Below are positions 22,401 through 33,572 of a DNA stretch of 64,000 nt, piece after piece (positions within the stretch are counted from its first letter, which is position 1; each line of letters opens with the position of its first letter). The notes beneath the pieces are model-generated. The model worked only from the letters and a program-made list of their open reading frames with translations. It was not told the DNA's origin and did not search any database. The stretch covers positions 5,040,539-5,104,538 of the forward strand of contig NC_133204.1 of assembly GCF_958299795.1 (NCBI RefSeq), written 5' to 3'. A program made the position numbers and the translations under genes. This DNA is from Porites lutea. Lineage: Eukaryota; Cnidaria; Anthozoa; Scleractinia; Poritidae.

Positions 22401-25232
22401 CCTCAGAAGCCAAAGTAGAACCTCGACGACCAGTGCGAGTCGTGTCGCCGACTCTCATTAACGGATCCGGAGATAAGGGAGATTTCAAATCCAGGCCTAA
22501 ACTCCCATCTAGACCTCCAAATACAAAACCTTCCGGGCATGCCATAAGGGAGCGCTCACACAGTTTTGAAAACCGCAGTCTGGAAAGGCACAGACCAGCG
22601 GTGGCACGCAGTAGAAGCTTGTCCAGCGGAAGTGGTCTGGAAAAACGCTATAACAAGATTTTAAAGCTGCAGTTGCAGACGCTGGAGGACATGATTCACT
22701 CTTGGAGGGACGAGCTCCTTCCTGATGTTGGTGTAGATTTGTGGGACACGCGCTGGTCAGACTACGAGGCTCATGGGAACACGTTGGAGGTGCGCTCTCC
22801 TGGGGCAATTCTTCTGCCCGTTAAATGTGCCATGTTTTGGGAAGGAAACAGGAAATTGCTTGCGAAGGTGAGTACCCTCAATTGCGTTGAGTAGATAATA
22901 TGGATTTTCTTTGCTAGAGAGTTACTTTTCGACGTTCCTTTTGGAAGGAACGCGTGACGAAACCCTATTAACGTCCGTGTAGGAGGCGAGCATTAAGCGG
23001 GCTCTCGCAGGACCGTCGTTAGTCGCGGTCCGCTAAATACAGGTTTGCTTTTAGGGGAATATGAGCCAAAAAATAGTTTCGGACTTTCAGTGACTCTTGT
23101 CTGCTTAATAAGGTATGCCGGTAAATATGGACCATGCGGGTTTTACTCTAGTTGTAACGTCACGCTGTAACTTTAGTTTTGTCTTGTGAGAGTTGAAAGC
23201 ATTATCAACTCTTTGGATGATAGCCTGCGAGCAAGCTCTCCTATTTGGGTAAGCGAAGTGAGCCTCGCGAGAACGCGCGAGCGAGGGGGCCGCGCGTTCT
23301 CGCGAGACTCGCTTCACTCGCCCAAATAGGAGAGCTTACTCGCAGGCTATTTGGATGAGTAAATTTTTTACTGGAGGATTGCACAACGAACACGAAAAAG
23401 CTCCCTAAATTACGCCGAAGAGAAAATGATATGCACAGTGAAACGGACACTCAAACCTGGAGACTTGAAAGAAGATTGTCCAATCTCGACGTTTTATAAA
23501 AACAAAAGATTCTCAAGTTTTTTTGCAAACGACCAATAACATTCATAAATTGGACGTGCCGTTTCCTGAGAGGTCAGGTAAGTTCAAACGGTTTTAAGTT
23601 TTTATCGGTTGCAAAGTGAAATACTTCAATTTTATTGGTCCGTTTCCAAAAAAAATTCAGAATCTTTTGTTTTCAGAAAACGTTGTGGTTGGAAAATCTT
23701 CTTCCGAGTATCCCAGTTTTAGTGTCCTAGCCTGTTCCAGGTGTTCACCAGTCCTCCTCTACTTTTCATCGCTTTCTTTACTTCGCACCGCTCTCCACTA
23801 TCTGAACGCTTGGAACAGGCTATTAGTGTCCGCACTGTAAAGCATGCAAAAATATCGAGGTCAAAGGGCTAGCTTCGTTTTGGTGAGCTACTCTCAGGTT
23901 GTTTTCGTTACGGGAAGGGCAGGGCGAAAAGAAATCACAATTGTGAAAAATACCGGATTCCAGACCTATTCAGTGAAAATGGAAATTTTAAAAACCCCTG
24001 CCTCCCCCTCCCCCATTTTTCATTATTCATCAGACAGAAAGCTTAGCACTAAGGTAATAGGATGATCGTCGTGATTCGAGGGAAATTAACTGATGGTGAT
24101 GTAGTGGTTCGAGCGACAACTCTTTGCCCCTGGCCAACTCTCTGTATCTTGTTACGTCGGATGTAAATAGTTATGTATCTTTTAATTTTTTTAGGTGGAG
24201 TACCCGATACCATCTTCGAGTTTCGCGTCACAAAGATCACCTTTCAAACATGACATGCGCGTCTGCGAGTCTCTGCCGCATCACGTGAACGTGTCACGTG
24301 TTCTTACGCACTTTACTGATAACGTATCAGGTGACGTTATTAAACAAGCTGAATGTGATTCGTATGAAACAACGGTGAGCATCACAGATCAAATCCCTTG
24401 TGAAACAGTGGCGGATTTTGTCAAAAGAAACAAAGAGGAACACGAAAATGACCCTGAGGCTTACGAGAAGAAGGTTTGTCTTCTCTTGCTTCAGCTTTTA
24501 AGCGCAATAGATCACTTACACAAGGAGACCGTCGTTCATCGGGATCTGAAAATGGAAAATATGTTTTTGACGGATTGCGGGCTCTTGTTTGTCGCCAATT
24601 TTCAGCATGCGCTGCAGCAGGCGAAAGATTCTCGACCCAGTCCTTTCATTCTACGAAAGAACGCGTCCAGTGATCTCGGCGGGAACTGGGAACACCTTCC
24701 TCCGGAAATACTAAATGCACCAGAAGAGACGGATTTGTTGAATTATGAAAACTGCGATAATTTTGCGGCTGGGTGCTTAATGTATGAACTACTTCACCGA
24801 CCAAACCCGTTTGGTGTTAATCCACTCCTGATTCAGCAGGATTACGACCAAACAGATCTACCTCCAATTCCTACAAGGTCAAGATTTTCTAGGGGGCTGG
24901 GCAGGATAGCGCGTCAGTTATTACGGAGGTATCCTCAAGAGCGGTTGTCTGCCGGGGAAGCCCTCCAAATGTTTCAAGTGTTGCTATGGGGACCAAAAGA
25001 CCTCGATGACGACAGCATTGAAATTGGTGTCAGCGAGTGGCTAGAAACCGAGCGTGCGCACACGGTTGCAATGATCGCGCGCAACCAAATGCAGAAAAGT
25101 TATAGCCAGGTCGATTTCGTGGAGACGTTCATGAAGTGCCAATTTCTTGTCGACGCCTCTGCAGATTCTTTGTCGTACATATATCAGCATCTTGAACTGG
25201 ACAAGGAACATGGGGAGAACTGTTTAGCTTAG
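13472..25232 (+). CDS. PEAK1: PEAK1/PRAG1-family pseudokinase scaffold
   Basis: Four coding exons: 13472-15533, 19710-19970, 21516-22867 and 24195-25232 (4713 nt, 1570 aa, phases 1, 1, 0). The N-terminus MSACDNFVENLWRKGKCANC is the Cys-containing signature of PEAK1 and PRAG1, which sets the start. Residues 540-548 KPYKVVDIS match a conserved PEAK1 block. The long disordered region carries YVPM (Tyr269, YxxM type), a TYVN motif (Tyr530, GRB2-SH2 type) and many proline-rich SH3-type stretches. The C-terminal kinase-like domain has a candidate beta-3 Lys1225, HRDL at 1340-1343, ANF at 1359-1361 in place of DFG, PPEIL at 1394 and DNFAAG at 1413; TVADFVKRN and LLWGPKDL also match PEAK1. The C-terminal helices fit the SHED dimerisation region. 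In vertebrates these proteins scaffold Src/Csk/GRB2/SHC signalling at focal adhesions. Loss of the DFG aspartate predicts no catalysis. Splice sites are inferred. Confidence 0.92.
15534..19709 (+). other. PEAK1 intron 1 (4.2 kb)
   Basis: No coding signal recognised. Contains AT-rich unique sequence, a diverged relative of the 7563 element at about 18340-18470, and G/C-rich repeat-like sequence at 18540-18700. Confidence 0.75.
19971..21515 (+). other. PEAK1 intron 2
   Basis: Pyrimidine-rich. Two long open frames (20450-20845, 20918-21283) show no domain, and no acceptor compatible with the phase-1 flanking exons was found. Confidence 0.65.
23221..23349. mobile_element. MITE TAGCCTGCGAGCAAGC with exact 9-bp TSD
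   Basis: Long inverted ends (about 60 bp, near perfect) and flanking tttggatga at 23212-23220 and 23350-23358. Confidence 0.95.
23728..23822. mobile_element. MITE TAGCCTGTTCCA with exact 9-bp TSD
   Basis: Ends tagcctgttcca and tggaacaggcta; flanking ttagtgtcc at 23719-23727 and 23823-23831. Confidence 0.93.
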
Positions 25233-26270
25233 CTATTTATGAATTTTGGCTAGATATCGGAAGACAAAGTAACAGTTGTAGAGGTTTATCTCAGCCTTAC
25301 ATATCTTGGTATGTTATATTTATTTTTCCCTAGTACTAGAAGTTTTATATCTCTTTCTTTCTTAAACAAAACGTTCTAAAAGTTCTTTTAATAGAAAAAG
25401 ATAGGCTCTGAAAACTTCATTTCAAATAAGTTAAAATCGCGTTATGTAGCCCGCGAATTCTGCCGCCTGTCATCGCTCGCCGTCGCAGGGACGCCTGCAC
25501 GAAAGACGGGTAGTGGTGAAAGACGACTGTATTCGCAGGCAATTAAAACTGGTATTCAGTGTTAATCGCTGCATTTAAGATAAGAGCTGTCACTTCGTAA
25601 CGAGCGATGTTTAGCAGCGTTCACTTGTCGTCGTTTGTTTTTGTGTTTTACTGGTCACAGACTGTGATACTTTTTATCTACCGAAAAGCCGAGCACAGAG
25701 TGCCTGGGCTTCAGTTTTAAACCCTGTTAAACCCTTTTGCTTCTAGGCGTGGTCAAAGCAAAATTCGATTGACAAAAATTATAAAAGTTATTTTGTAAAA
25801 TACGGGAAAACAAACACTACTTCTGAATATGAGCGACATTTTTGAGATCATTCATTTCAAAAACTATAGATAAAAAATGCTGTTGCTCCAGTACTAAATA
25901 CATGACTGTCCTCGAAAAAGAAATTTCGTTTCTGTCGTATTTCATCGTCGCAAATGTGAAGTTCGTAGTCTTCCATAGCTTTAATATTTGTTTAACCAAA
26001 TATTGTCCAAATACTCAAAAGTTAGAACTTCCTTGTATAGCAGAAGAAACTGCTGGGGAGGTTTTTAACACTTCTTTACTATGAATTGACAAGAGAGGAT
26101 AAAGGTTCCCCTATCTTGGATTTCGTCAACAGACTCTTAAGTTCGAACTATATTATTGACAGCTGTGGGAGTGGAAGTTTAAAGTAATAGCTTAGAAAAG
26201 CGGAAAAAACGGATGTTCAAAGATTCGTAAGAGGATAGTAATTTAATTTATTAATACGTAAGTTACCATA

Positions 26271-26345
26271 ACCTTGTTCCCAGGGTCCTGTCCTACTCGG
26301 TCCCCGGAGCAAGAGAGAGTAGGAGGGGACCCTGGGAACGAGGTT
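26271..26345. mobile_element. Foldback element, relative of 8880-8959
   Basis: Ends aaccttgttcccagggtcct and inverse with agtaggagggg core; target duplication not clear. Confidence 0.75.
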
Positions 26346-26546
26346 GACACGTTACCGTAAATTTTTCTTATTCAAGATATTTATATTTAGTTGTCTGAAA
26401 AGGCCTCAAGAAACATTTTAGTTATTTTTATTCTTGGGAGAAACATATTCCAAAGAGAAAGTAATTATTAGTCTTTTCGAAATTATAGAATCTACAGATT
26501 TTATTTATGAGAGGTGATATTCTTAGTGACTTGTTTAGGTGGAGCT

Positions 26547-27002
26547 TAAAGGAGCATTGTCACGTTATTTCCACTCACAGAAGTTTGCAAAGGCAAGATG
26601 AAAGAACTTTTCCAATTTTTATTCGTATTAAAGTACTGAAAATGTAGTGATAGTAATAGCCACTCAAAAGTGTTGCATATTAGGCGGTTTCGTTTAAACG
26701 TTCACATTTTAGACTACAATTACAAAACTCGTCTCCTGAGACTTCACTATACTAGGTCAGGGGAACTTGGTTATTAAACCAGATGTTTCTCTGTTTGAAC
26801 CAGACTTGATTACCATTCGTATTCATTGTAACCTCTTACATGGGTGGAGGGAGCAAACCGGACTCCTTAAAAATGGTTGGATGTCGGAAATGTAATGATT
26901 TTTGCACAACTTCAACATTACTCTTAGTATAGTGTATACTGTTTTAGAAGTATATCATTAAAGCGTAAACAACTGAAAAATCCTCGTGGCACTGCTCCTT
27001 TA
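26547..27002. mobile_element. MITE TTAAAGGAGCATTGTCACG, relative of 11274-11671
   Basis: Inverted ends ttaaaggagcattgtcacg and cgtggcactgctcctttaa, 456 bp. Confidence 0.8.
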
Positions 27003-27266
27003 AGGCGCTTATTTTCGTAAATGTATTGCCTCATGCTTATGAACGAACAAATTTATTTTGTGCATTTTCAAAAAAATTGTACTTTACGTTTGAAACTTGC
27101 CAGGGAAAAGGAATCCATTCCGTCTGAGATTAAAGAACTAGCGCTTGTGTGGTTGTTCGTAGGTAGCCCTAACATAACAGTAGGTTTACGCTTATGAAGC
27201 TAGCATGAAGCACTGAGCATTAGCACCGAGTTTGTAAATTGTAAGTTCAGTTTATTTATTTTGAAC

Positions 27267-27551
27267 CTGGAAAAACAGCCGACTTCGCGACACCACCACT
27301 GGTTTCCGCGCGAAAGGAAAGGAACGAGGAACGAGCGCGGAAATTCCATACTGATGACGTGCCAATACCCTGGTCTGGGTGAGGCCTCTGATTGGTTAAA
27401 GCAATTTCCCTTGCGGCACGACCAATAGGAAGCAAAAAGAACCACTACCCAGATCTAACTGATACGTCATCAGTCTGCTGTCATTCCTCACACGTCATGT
27501 CGCCGGGAAACCAGTGATGGTGTGGCGAAATTTCGGCTGTTTTCTCTGAGG
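27267..27551. mobile_element. MITE with CCACCACTGGTTTCC ends
   Basis: Inverted ends: aaaacagccgacttcgcgac then ccaccactggtttcc, against ggaaaccagtgatggtgtgg then cggctgttttctc. Second copy at 49494-49769. Confidence 0.85.
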
Positions 27552-29190
27552 CTATTTTATTACCTTTTAATTCTCTATGTGCTTCAGTGTCAACTGAAAA
27601 GAGTTAAGTTATGAAGAAGTGCCCTGCTTAACATTGTAGGTTTGTAGGGCTACCGAAGGTCGCTGTTTATGTGTAGATTGATGCCGCAAGCTGTGCAGAA
27701 GTTTAACTAAAAGGCTGACCTTATATGCATTGGCTGCGTCGATTGCATAAACCGAGATAATGCAAGCACAGTAAAACGAAAAAAAATGTTCATCTGCCTT
27801 GTTGCGCCTAATTGTTTTATTGGTTGTCTGGAAGTACCTTTAGCACTTGTACAAGATTTAACGGTAATGAGTGTCTCCTTTCCCTTAACTGTTATAATAA
27901 CAAATAGTTGTTATTAAATTTTAAATGAGTAATAATAAAATAACTATAAAAGATCATTTGTTCAGTATTTTCTAGGGTTTAAGAAGGATTCTCCACTTGT
28001 TCAGTTCGTTAAGTTGCTAACGCAGACGCATTCGCGGTAGTCGCTTCTCTCCCGCCCGAAAAGATCGAGAAGCCACAATCGCAAATGCTTCCTTCTCTGT
28101 TTCCACACAAATATGGAGGCCGGAAACCAACAGAAAGAACTGTCTTTGAGGAGCTTATAAAAGATTAGAGTTATATTATACTGAGACGAGAAATGTTTAG
28201 ATAGCAAAATCGGTGACGTTTTTAACCCACATAAGAGCTTTCCCGGTCGCAATCTAAATGCCGAGTCACGCAAAAGCTTGGAAATTCAAGCGTCCTCAAT
28301 TGCAAAACGAAGAACGTCCCTTTCGCACCGAAACTTTGCATAAATAAAGGTGTTTTACGGAAAAATACGTACTGTTTTGCAGTCCATGAAAAGTACAATC
28401 AAATCCTTCTTCCCCTGGAATCAATAAGGAAGCCGCGAGAGGACTTAAAACGTATCATAAAAGGGGGAAAGTGTCGTCATGTTAACTGAATGAAGACGAC
28501 TTTTAGGCCAGTTAAAAAACGTTTCCTCTTTCTGCTGCCCATTAGATACATTCAAAAAAGACCGAAACTTTCTGTGCCCCCAAAATCGAATTGGTAGTGA
28601 ATAATGCCATTTTCTCTGTAAAAACAAGTGCCTCCTAAAGAGGGAAAGTGCAATCGTTATTTAAGTAATAATATTTAACTGAAGTATTGTTGAAAATACG
28701 GATACAAGTGCAGAGCGAGCCGTGGCAATGGGGTTCTTATTGAGGTTACAGATCATTTATTAAACGACTGACGTCCTTGGTACTTGATTATCTCTAAACA
28801 TATCTGTATACCCTTTTGGACAGAAAAGGTAAGCCTTTTCATCCCTTTTGACTGCAGTAAATGCACCGTTGGATGTACCTAAGGCCTGAAAAAGTACCCG
28901 TTTCGGGAGCAGTCTCCCCGCATCGCCATTATAGGATATTCCCCCCCCCCCCCCCCCCTCCTCATTCCCTCCACCAGAGTGTTAGAACGAGTACATGCGT
29001 TCGTTTCCCTCTGTCTTTAGCCTTAAGTTTGTCTGTACGGAAAATGTCCATCAGTGCTGGAATTAGGGGAAGGGCACCGGGGGACCTAGACCTCCTAAAT
29101 GTTCCCATCAGACCAGATACATTTTAAAGAATTTAATGAATGCAATTATTACAAAAAGGCTGTAAAAATATATTGGCCTCCAATAACAAT

Positions 29191-29295
29191 TAGCCTGCTA
29201 CACAGCCGTTTTTAGTGTCGTCACGCAACGCTCCTCGGGAGGAGCATTGCGTGACGACTCTAAAAACGGCTGTGTAGGTCGGGGGGAGGAGACTA
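29191..29295. mobile_element. MITE TAGCCTGCTACACAGCC with exact 9-bp TSD
   Basis: A near-perfect hairpin (acacagccgtttttag and inverse) with flanking aataacaat at 29182-29190 and 29296-29304. Confidence 0.92.
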
Positions 29296-30300
29296 AATAA
29301 CAATCGGATTGCATGAATGTATGTAAATTTATTCAAAGTTCACTTCGCACATAAACGTTTGTCAACGTCAACAAATGCAAACGCCAGCTTCCACTGCTAC
29401 CGTTGCGTAAATCCCTACGGCATTCTAAACCCGAGCACCTCCGAAAGGCGAAGGTAACTCACCGAATACTCTATAATTGTTCTTGTTATTATAAATACCT
29501 CCTAACTTTGTGTAGAGCTTTACATTATGCCTTGCATCGTATCGCCGATCGCTCAAAAACCACGCCTAAACTGGCGACCTCTATGCTGAACAACTAAAAT
29601 GAAGCGTTGTAAAACGACGAGATGGAACAAAGAAGTCACTATGGAGTAAACGTTTAAGCGGTTACAAATAATCTAAAAGCCCTAATAACCTAAAACGACT
29701 AACGCTTAGTGATTTATATGATGGGCTATTTGTAGCACTTGAATCCTCACTCCACTCCAGTTATTTCTCAGTTCCATCATTTGTACCACACGGAAAAACA
29801 GTCTGGACTTGGTTTTATAAAGTTGAGTGTATGTATGCAGGAGCTTTCTTGAACAAGGCCGGTCTCTGTGAAAATGTATGAGGAATGTTCAGAAACTCAT
29901 AAGGGGTTCTGGTATGTTTGATTGCTTTTTTGCCTGGGATAGTTAGGGAGTTAAAAAATCAGTTATACCATGGCAACGACGACAGCGACTGAACGTCGTT
30001 CTTTCAAACTCCATCGCAATTATTCATACTCGCTAAATTTATCAAAAACGCCTCATTAGGTAAGGAAGTTCCACGCATCAAATGCTTAGAGATGGTAATT
30101 TTTCTTCACCTCCTTCCCAGGCTCCTCTCCTACTCCTTAAACGGCAACTGAGGACAGGCTAAGAACAGATATTTTTCAAAAAAACAGTCGTTTCTGCCGA
30201 AGAAGGATTTAATCAGCTTGAAATACTTCGCATGGACTGTGTGGATATTTTGACGGGTTTCTAAGTCCGCACTCTCAATGAGAGGTCTGAGGCAAAATGT

Positions 30301-30366
30301 TAGCCTGCTAGCAAGCTCGCGTGACTTTCCGCGACTCACCCAAATGGAGGGCTTGCTCACAGGCTA
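30301..30366. mobile_element. Short TAGCCTG...CAGGCTA foldback
   Basis: Ends tagcctgctagcaagctc and gggcttgctcacaggcta. The flanks aggcaaaat and aggtaaaat are offset by two bases, so the target duplication is uncertain. Confidence 0.6.
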
Positions 30367-30560
30367 AGGTAAAATTAGTGTCCAAAACGCATTTGTCTTT
30401 GACGGAAAAAAAACCCTGGATGTCACTGAAACAAAATGTGTCAAGAATGCATCTTTTAGTGTTAAAAGCTATTGGCTGGGAAGGTATACTTTAATTTTAA
30501 TCGCGTTCTAACCTCAATTCGTATTCTTTTCCTCTTTCAGGAACTGAATATCCGGTCGTA

Positions 30561-31442
30561 ATGCTGCCTCCCTCGCTCAAAACATTGTTTTCTGCCGATC
30601 GTTCTTTATCGCTGACCCCAACCGAACGTTTTACTCAATGGTCATCCTTGGTTTACGTTCTTTTGGGAACATCTATGCTCCTGATACCGTCCATGTGGGC
30701 AGACTTTTGGCAAGCCGAGCTGGTTGGTCGAACTTCCGGTTACATACAACTTGGCGCGCTTTCCCTCGCTATCGAGGGTTTTTTGCTGATCGTGGCATCC
30801 AGGTCTCGCCACAGAGTTCCCGGTCATGGCCATATCAACATAACAGTGTTTACAAGGATAGTCCTCATTAACTTAGCTGCATGGAAGTTGTTCCAAGCAG
30901 GTACGGCTCCAGTTCGCTACCTTTTGTTTTTTGTCGCGCTAGACAATTCGTTGGCGGTGGGTACATTCCTGGTCTGGATCTTCACCGAGAAAGACGCTAC
31001 CCTTGTTTTGTTTTTCAAAGAGATTGCTGGCCTGGTCTTTAGATTTCCGTCCGGCTCCTGGTCCTCATTTGCGGTCGTTGTCACAGGCATTGTTCAATTT
31101 GCTGGTGGCGTGTACTTAAAAAACGTCGAACACTTACGAAGCGCGTTGAACTTGGATCCTTCAGCAGGCTACTCAGACACCTTTCTGGGTTTTCACTTCA
31201 GTTTGAGTATAGCTCACGCAGTACTTTATATCTTCAACGGTCAAGCTGTAAGCAGGTCGTTCAATGCTAGCTGCGTTTTCTATCGAGTGGCTATTAACAT
31301 GCCACTAGTTTTCCTGTTAGCTGTAACTGGTAAAGTAGAGTTGATTTTGTCTGTTTTTCTGATGTGCGCAGATTTCACTTTTGCCATGTTTATTTTAGTT
31401 TTTCTTTACTGTGACGACGTAAACAACAAGGAGAAAAAATAG
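30561..31442 (+). CDS. Multipass membrane protein of unknown function, internally duplicated
   Basis: A 293-aa single-exon ORF. A strong acceptor (polypyrimidine plus CAG) ends at 30540, 20 bases before the ATG, so an untranslated exon upstream is likely. About eight hydrophobic helices, roughly 27-47, 60-80, 94-112, 119-141, 165-186, 207-227, 238-257 and 260-284; short charged C-terminus DDVNNKEKK. The two halves look like copies of one four-helix unit: VFTR at 96-99 and VFYR at 239-242 are each followed by an aspartate exactly 32 residues on (D128, D271), and QLGALSLA at 63 parallels LGFHFSLS at 209. No signal peptide and no known transporter motif. The first half vaguely recalls TP53I11-like small membrane proteins, but I do not assign it. 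Confidence 0.8.
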   Translation: MLPPSLKTLFSADRSLSLTPTERFTQWSSLVYVLLGTSMLLIPSMWADFWQAELVGRTSGYIQLGALSLAIEGFLLIVASRSRHRVPGHGHINITVFTRIVLINLAAWKLFQAGTAPVRYLLFFVALDNSLAVGTFLVWIFTEKDATLVLFFKEIAGLVFRFPSGSWSSFAVVVTGIVQFAGGVYLKNVEHLRSALNLDPSAGYSDTFLGFHFSLSIAHAVLYIFNGQAVSRSFNASCVFYRVAINMPLVFLLAVTGKVELILSVFLMCADFTFAMFILVFLYCDDVNNKEKK

Positions 31443-32039
31443 CATGAGCATGTTTCTGTAACTTGAGTTAAGATTTTATCACATTAGTAAAATTCAAGGG
31501 TGATAAAAGTTTGTAAAGGTCTACCGGCTTTGTAGAGCCCTCAGAGCCATGCCATAGTAACTCCTAATAATTAATTAAAATTAATTAATTAGTATTTTTT
31601 TCATAATTTTTCACCTCAAAACAGACTAATATTATGGGAGGGTCCCCATTTGGTTTAACCGTTTTAGCGGTAAAACAAAAAACTCGAGTTCAAAGCCTCT
31701 TTGAACTCGCGATCGGGGCCCAAACTTCAGGTTTGCAGGACTGATTAGATGGCAGCTTTTGTTTAACTATTCATTATAATTCTTCTCCAGTTTTTCGGCA
31801 TTTCTTTATCCAGCACGTGTGATTTGAGCGATGCCGTACAAAGTGTTTTTAGCGTATATCGGGCAGGGGAGGCCGGGGAAGCCAAGTCCTCCGAGATGAA
31901 CCGCTCTCTTGGACATTCCAAAGAACCTGGTTTTCTTGGTTTTAACGAGTATTCCAAGAAACTTAAGCTGCGTCTTTAACTGCGAAGGTCTTCTCTTCAT
32001 TTATTTCTTCATTCCGCTTTTCAAATAAATGAAATTCAT

Positions 32040-32294
32040 TATTCATCATCTAAACTTCTACGCCTTGCTAAAATCCAAGGCAAAACGAAAAATGATGATA
32101 TGACCCCAGCAGCAGCAGCTAGAGCTGGACCATCCACTGATCAATCCATGTCCACCCAATATGGCTTACGGTCCCTAAAATTCGCTGGCTCTCGCCTTTG
32201 GAATTCCCAGCCAACAAATATATCTAACTTAAATTCTCTTAAACTGTTTTGTAAAGCTCCAGAGAACTCTATGCTTAGTCCTTATTCTAATTAA
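32040..32294 (+). mobile_element. LINE ORF2 C-terminal remnant
   Basis: The plus frame ends TQYGLRSLKFAGSRLWNSQP...LNSLKLFCK, the (F/Y)GxRxxxxxGxxLWNxxP pattern at the C-terminus of CR1/jockey-like reverse transcriptase ORFs, then TAA. No RT core remains. Confidence 0.65.
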
Positions 32295-32607
32295 ATATTC
32301 ATCTATCAACATAGCGTGAAGAAACACTTTTTCAAAAAAAAGCAGTATTCCATAATTCTGTGTTTAACTATATTTTCGGGGTCACTAGATTAGCTTTTGC
32401 CATTTGGCCATGATCCCAAATTGCTCCTTATCTAGATGTTACAATTTTTACTCTTTACTTATATAAATGTATTTTTTCTGTCTTTGTTAATTCAATCTGT
32501 ATCATATGTAAAATCGAGCAGAGTGAAACAAATCTTGTCTTTTCTTGTCTTGTCTTGAAAGTGATATATAAGTGGCACGAGTCGTACGCGGAGTTGTAAA
32601 ACAATGT

Positions 32608-32766
32608 GACCCTGCGTGACAGGCGCAAAAAAGGGGAAGACGGAAGAAGAGCGCGAAAGGGAAAAGGTAGACGGAGGGAGGGAGGGAGAGGGGTCCTTTT
32701 CCCCGATCTCCTCTCCCTTTTTCCCTCTTTCCCCTTTCCCATGTTTCGACGCCTGTCACGCAGACT
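32608..32766. mobile_element. MITE CCTGCGTGACAGGCG with exact 9-bp TSD
   Basis: Ends ccctgcgtgacaggcg and cgcctgtcacgcag around a purine/pyrimidine-strand-biased core; flanking aaacaatgt at 32599-32607 and 32767-32775. Confidence 0.9.
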
Positions 32767-33428
32767 AAACAATGTTTAGCACTTCTGCGATTTGTTCAAA
32801 GACACACAAGTTAGAAGTAGCTTTACACTCAAGCCGGAAAAAAAGTGTAATTATAATCGATACTCAGGCTCAAAACATTATATTAAAACCACTGCATCGC
32901 GCAGTTGGCAGCCCAATGAGCCCACACTATGGGGATCTTGTCTCGATATACGTTGAAGGCAGTGATTTCTTAGGTGAAGTTTTCTCATTGGAACTTTTTT
33001 TTATACGGAAGCCTGAGCTCTCGCAGTTCATGATATGCGTCTAGTTATTCTCATGCCAACAAAACCCATTTTCACGAGAAAGTCTCGTGACACTTTTTAA
33101 TATGTTAGATGTTTTGGAACTCAAAAAGGTCCTATTCTTTCTTAGGGAAATGGCATCTTATTTGTAGTGCTGAGCTGGGCTGATTGAGGTCGCTGCAAGC
33201 ATCTAGACTCCCTATAGGCGGGATTCAGGCACCGCTGCGGCTTTTGATTGGACGAAATATTTTTCTCACATGTGAAAAACGTCGTTAATTCGCACCTCTA
33301 ATAGACTGCAAAATGGTCGGTTTTTTTTCTCAAAACTGGTAAGCAAAATTTCGACACTGCCCAGAAACTGCTTGGGTGTCCTGTGGTATAAGTTGTCTTA
33401 AAGCATATAGCCATATTTGGTAAAAAAC

Positions 33429-33440
33429 AAGATGGCGGCT
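33429..33440 (+). promoter_or_regulatory. YY1-type promoter element
   Basis: caagatggcggc matches the YY1 consensus AAGATGGCGGC in the sense orientation typical of sites just downstream of a start site. It lies 80 bp before the GTF2A2 ATG; a TATAAAAA at 33483 and an inverted CCAAT at 33247 are also present. Confidence 0.55.
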
Positions 33441-33572
33441 CAGCGTGGCATCCAAAAAAGGAAGCGGCTGGGAGCAGAGCAGTATAAAAACTCGGAACCG
33501 CTCTGGAAAGATGAGCTATCAATTGTATCGCAACACAACGTTAGGGAACAGCCTACAGGAGAGTTTAGATGA
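33432..33572 (+). CDS. Overlapping upstream ORF (46 codons) in GTF2A2 exon 1
   Basis: An ATG inside the YY1-like motif (context aagATGg, favourable) opens a basic 46-codon frame, [20 protein letters not shown] onward. It runs past the GTF2A2 ATG in another frame and stops 10 bases before the exon 1 donor. If transcription starts upstream of 33430 this uORF would reduce GTF2A2 translation. Whether it is in the mRNA is unknown. Confidence 0.4.
   Translation: MAAQRGIQKRKRLGAEQYKNSEPLWKDELSIVSQHNVREQPTGEFR

Larger units (their letters stand above)
22868..24194 (+). other. PEAK1 intron 3 with two MITEs
   Basis: A GTGAGT donor and TTTTTTTAG acceptor bracket the intron, which holds the 23221-23349 and 23728-23822 elements. 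Confidence 0.8.
25233..30540. other. Gene-poor interval between PEAK1 and the membrane-protein gene
   Basis: No conserved coding exon recognised on either strand. Holds the foldback elements at 26271, 26547, 27267, 29191 and 30301, a poly-C run near 28941, and probably the untranslated first exon of the 30561 gene. Confidence 0.65.
31443..33431. other. Interval between membrane-protein gene and GTF2A2
   Basis: Contains the LINE remnant at about 32040-32294, the MITE at 32608-32766 and the GTF2A2 promoter region; otherwise no coding signal. Confidence 0.65.

Noticed and set aside
28001-28273. 90-codon minus-strand frame in the intergenic interval
   Set aside because: No similarity recognised, no splice or promoter context, composition like the surroundings.
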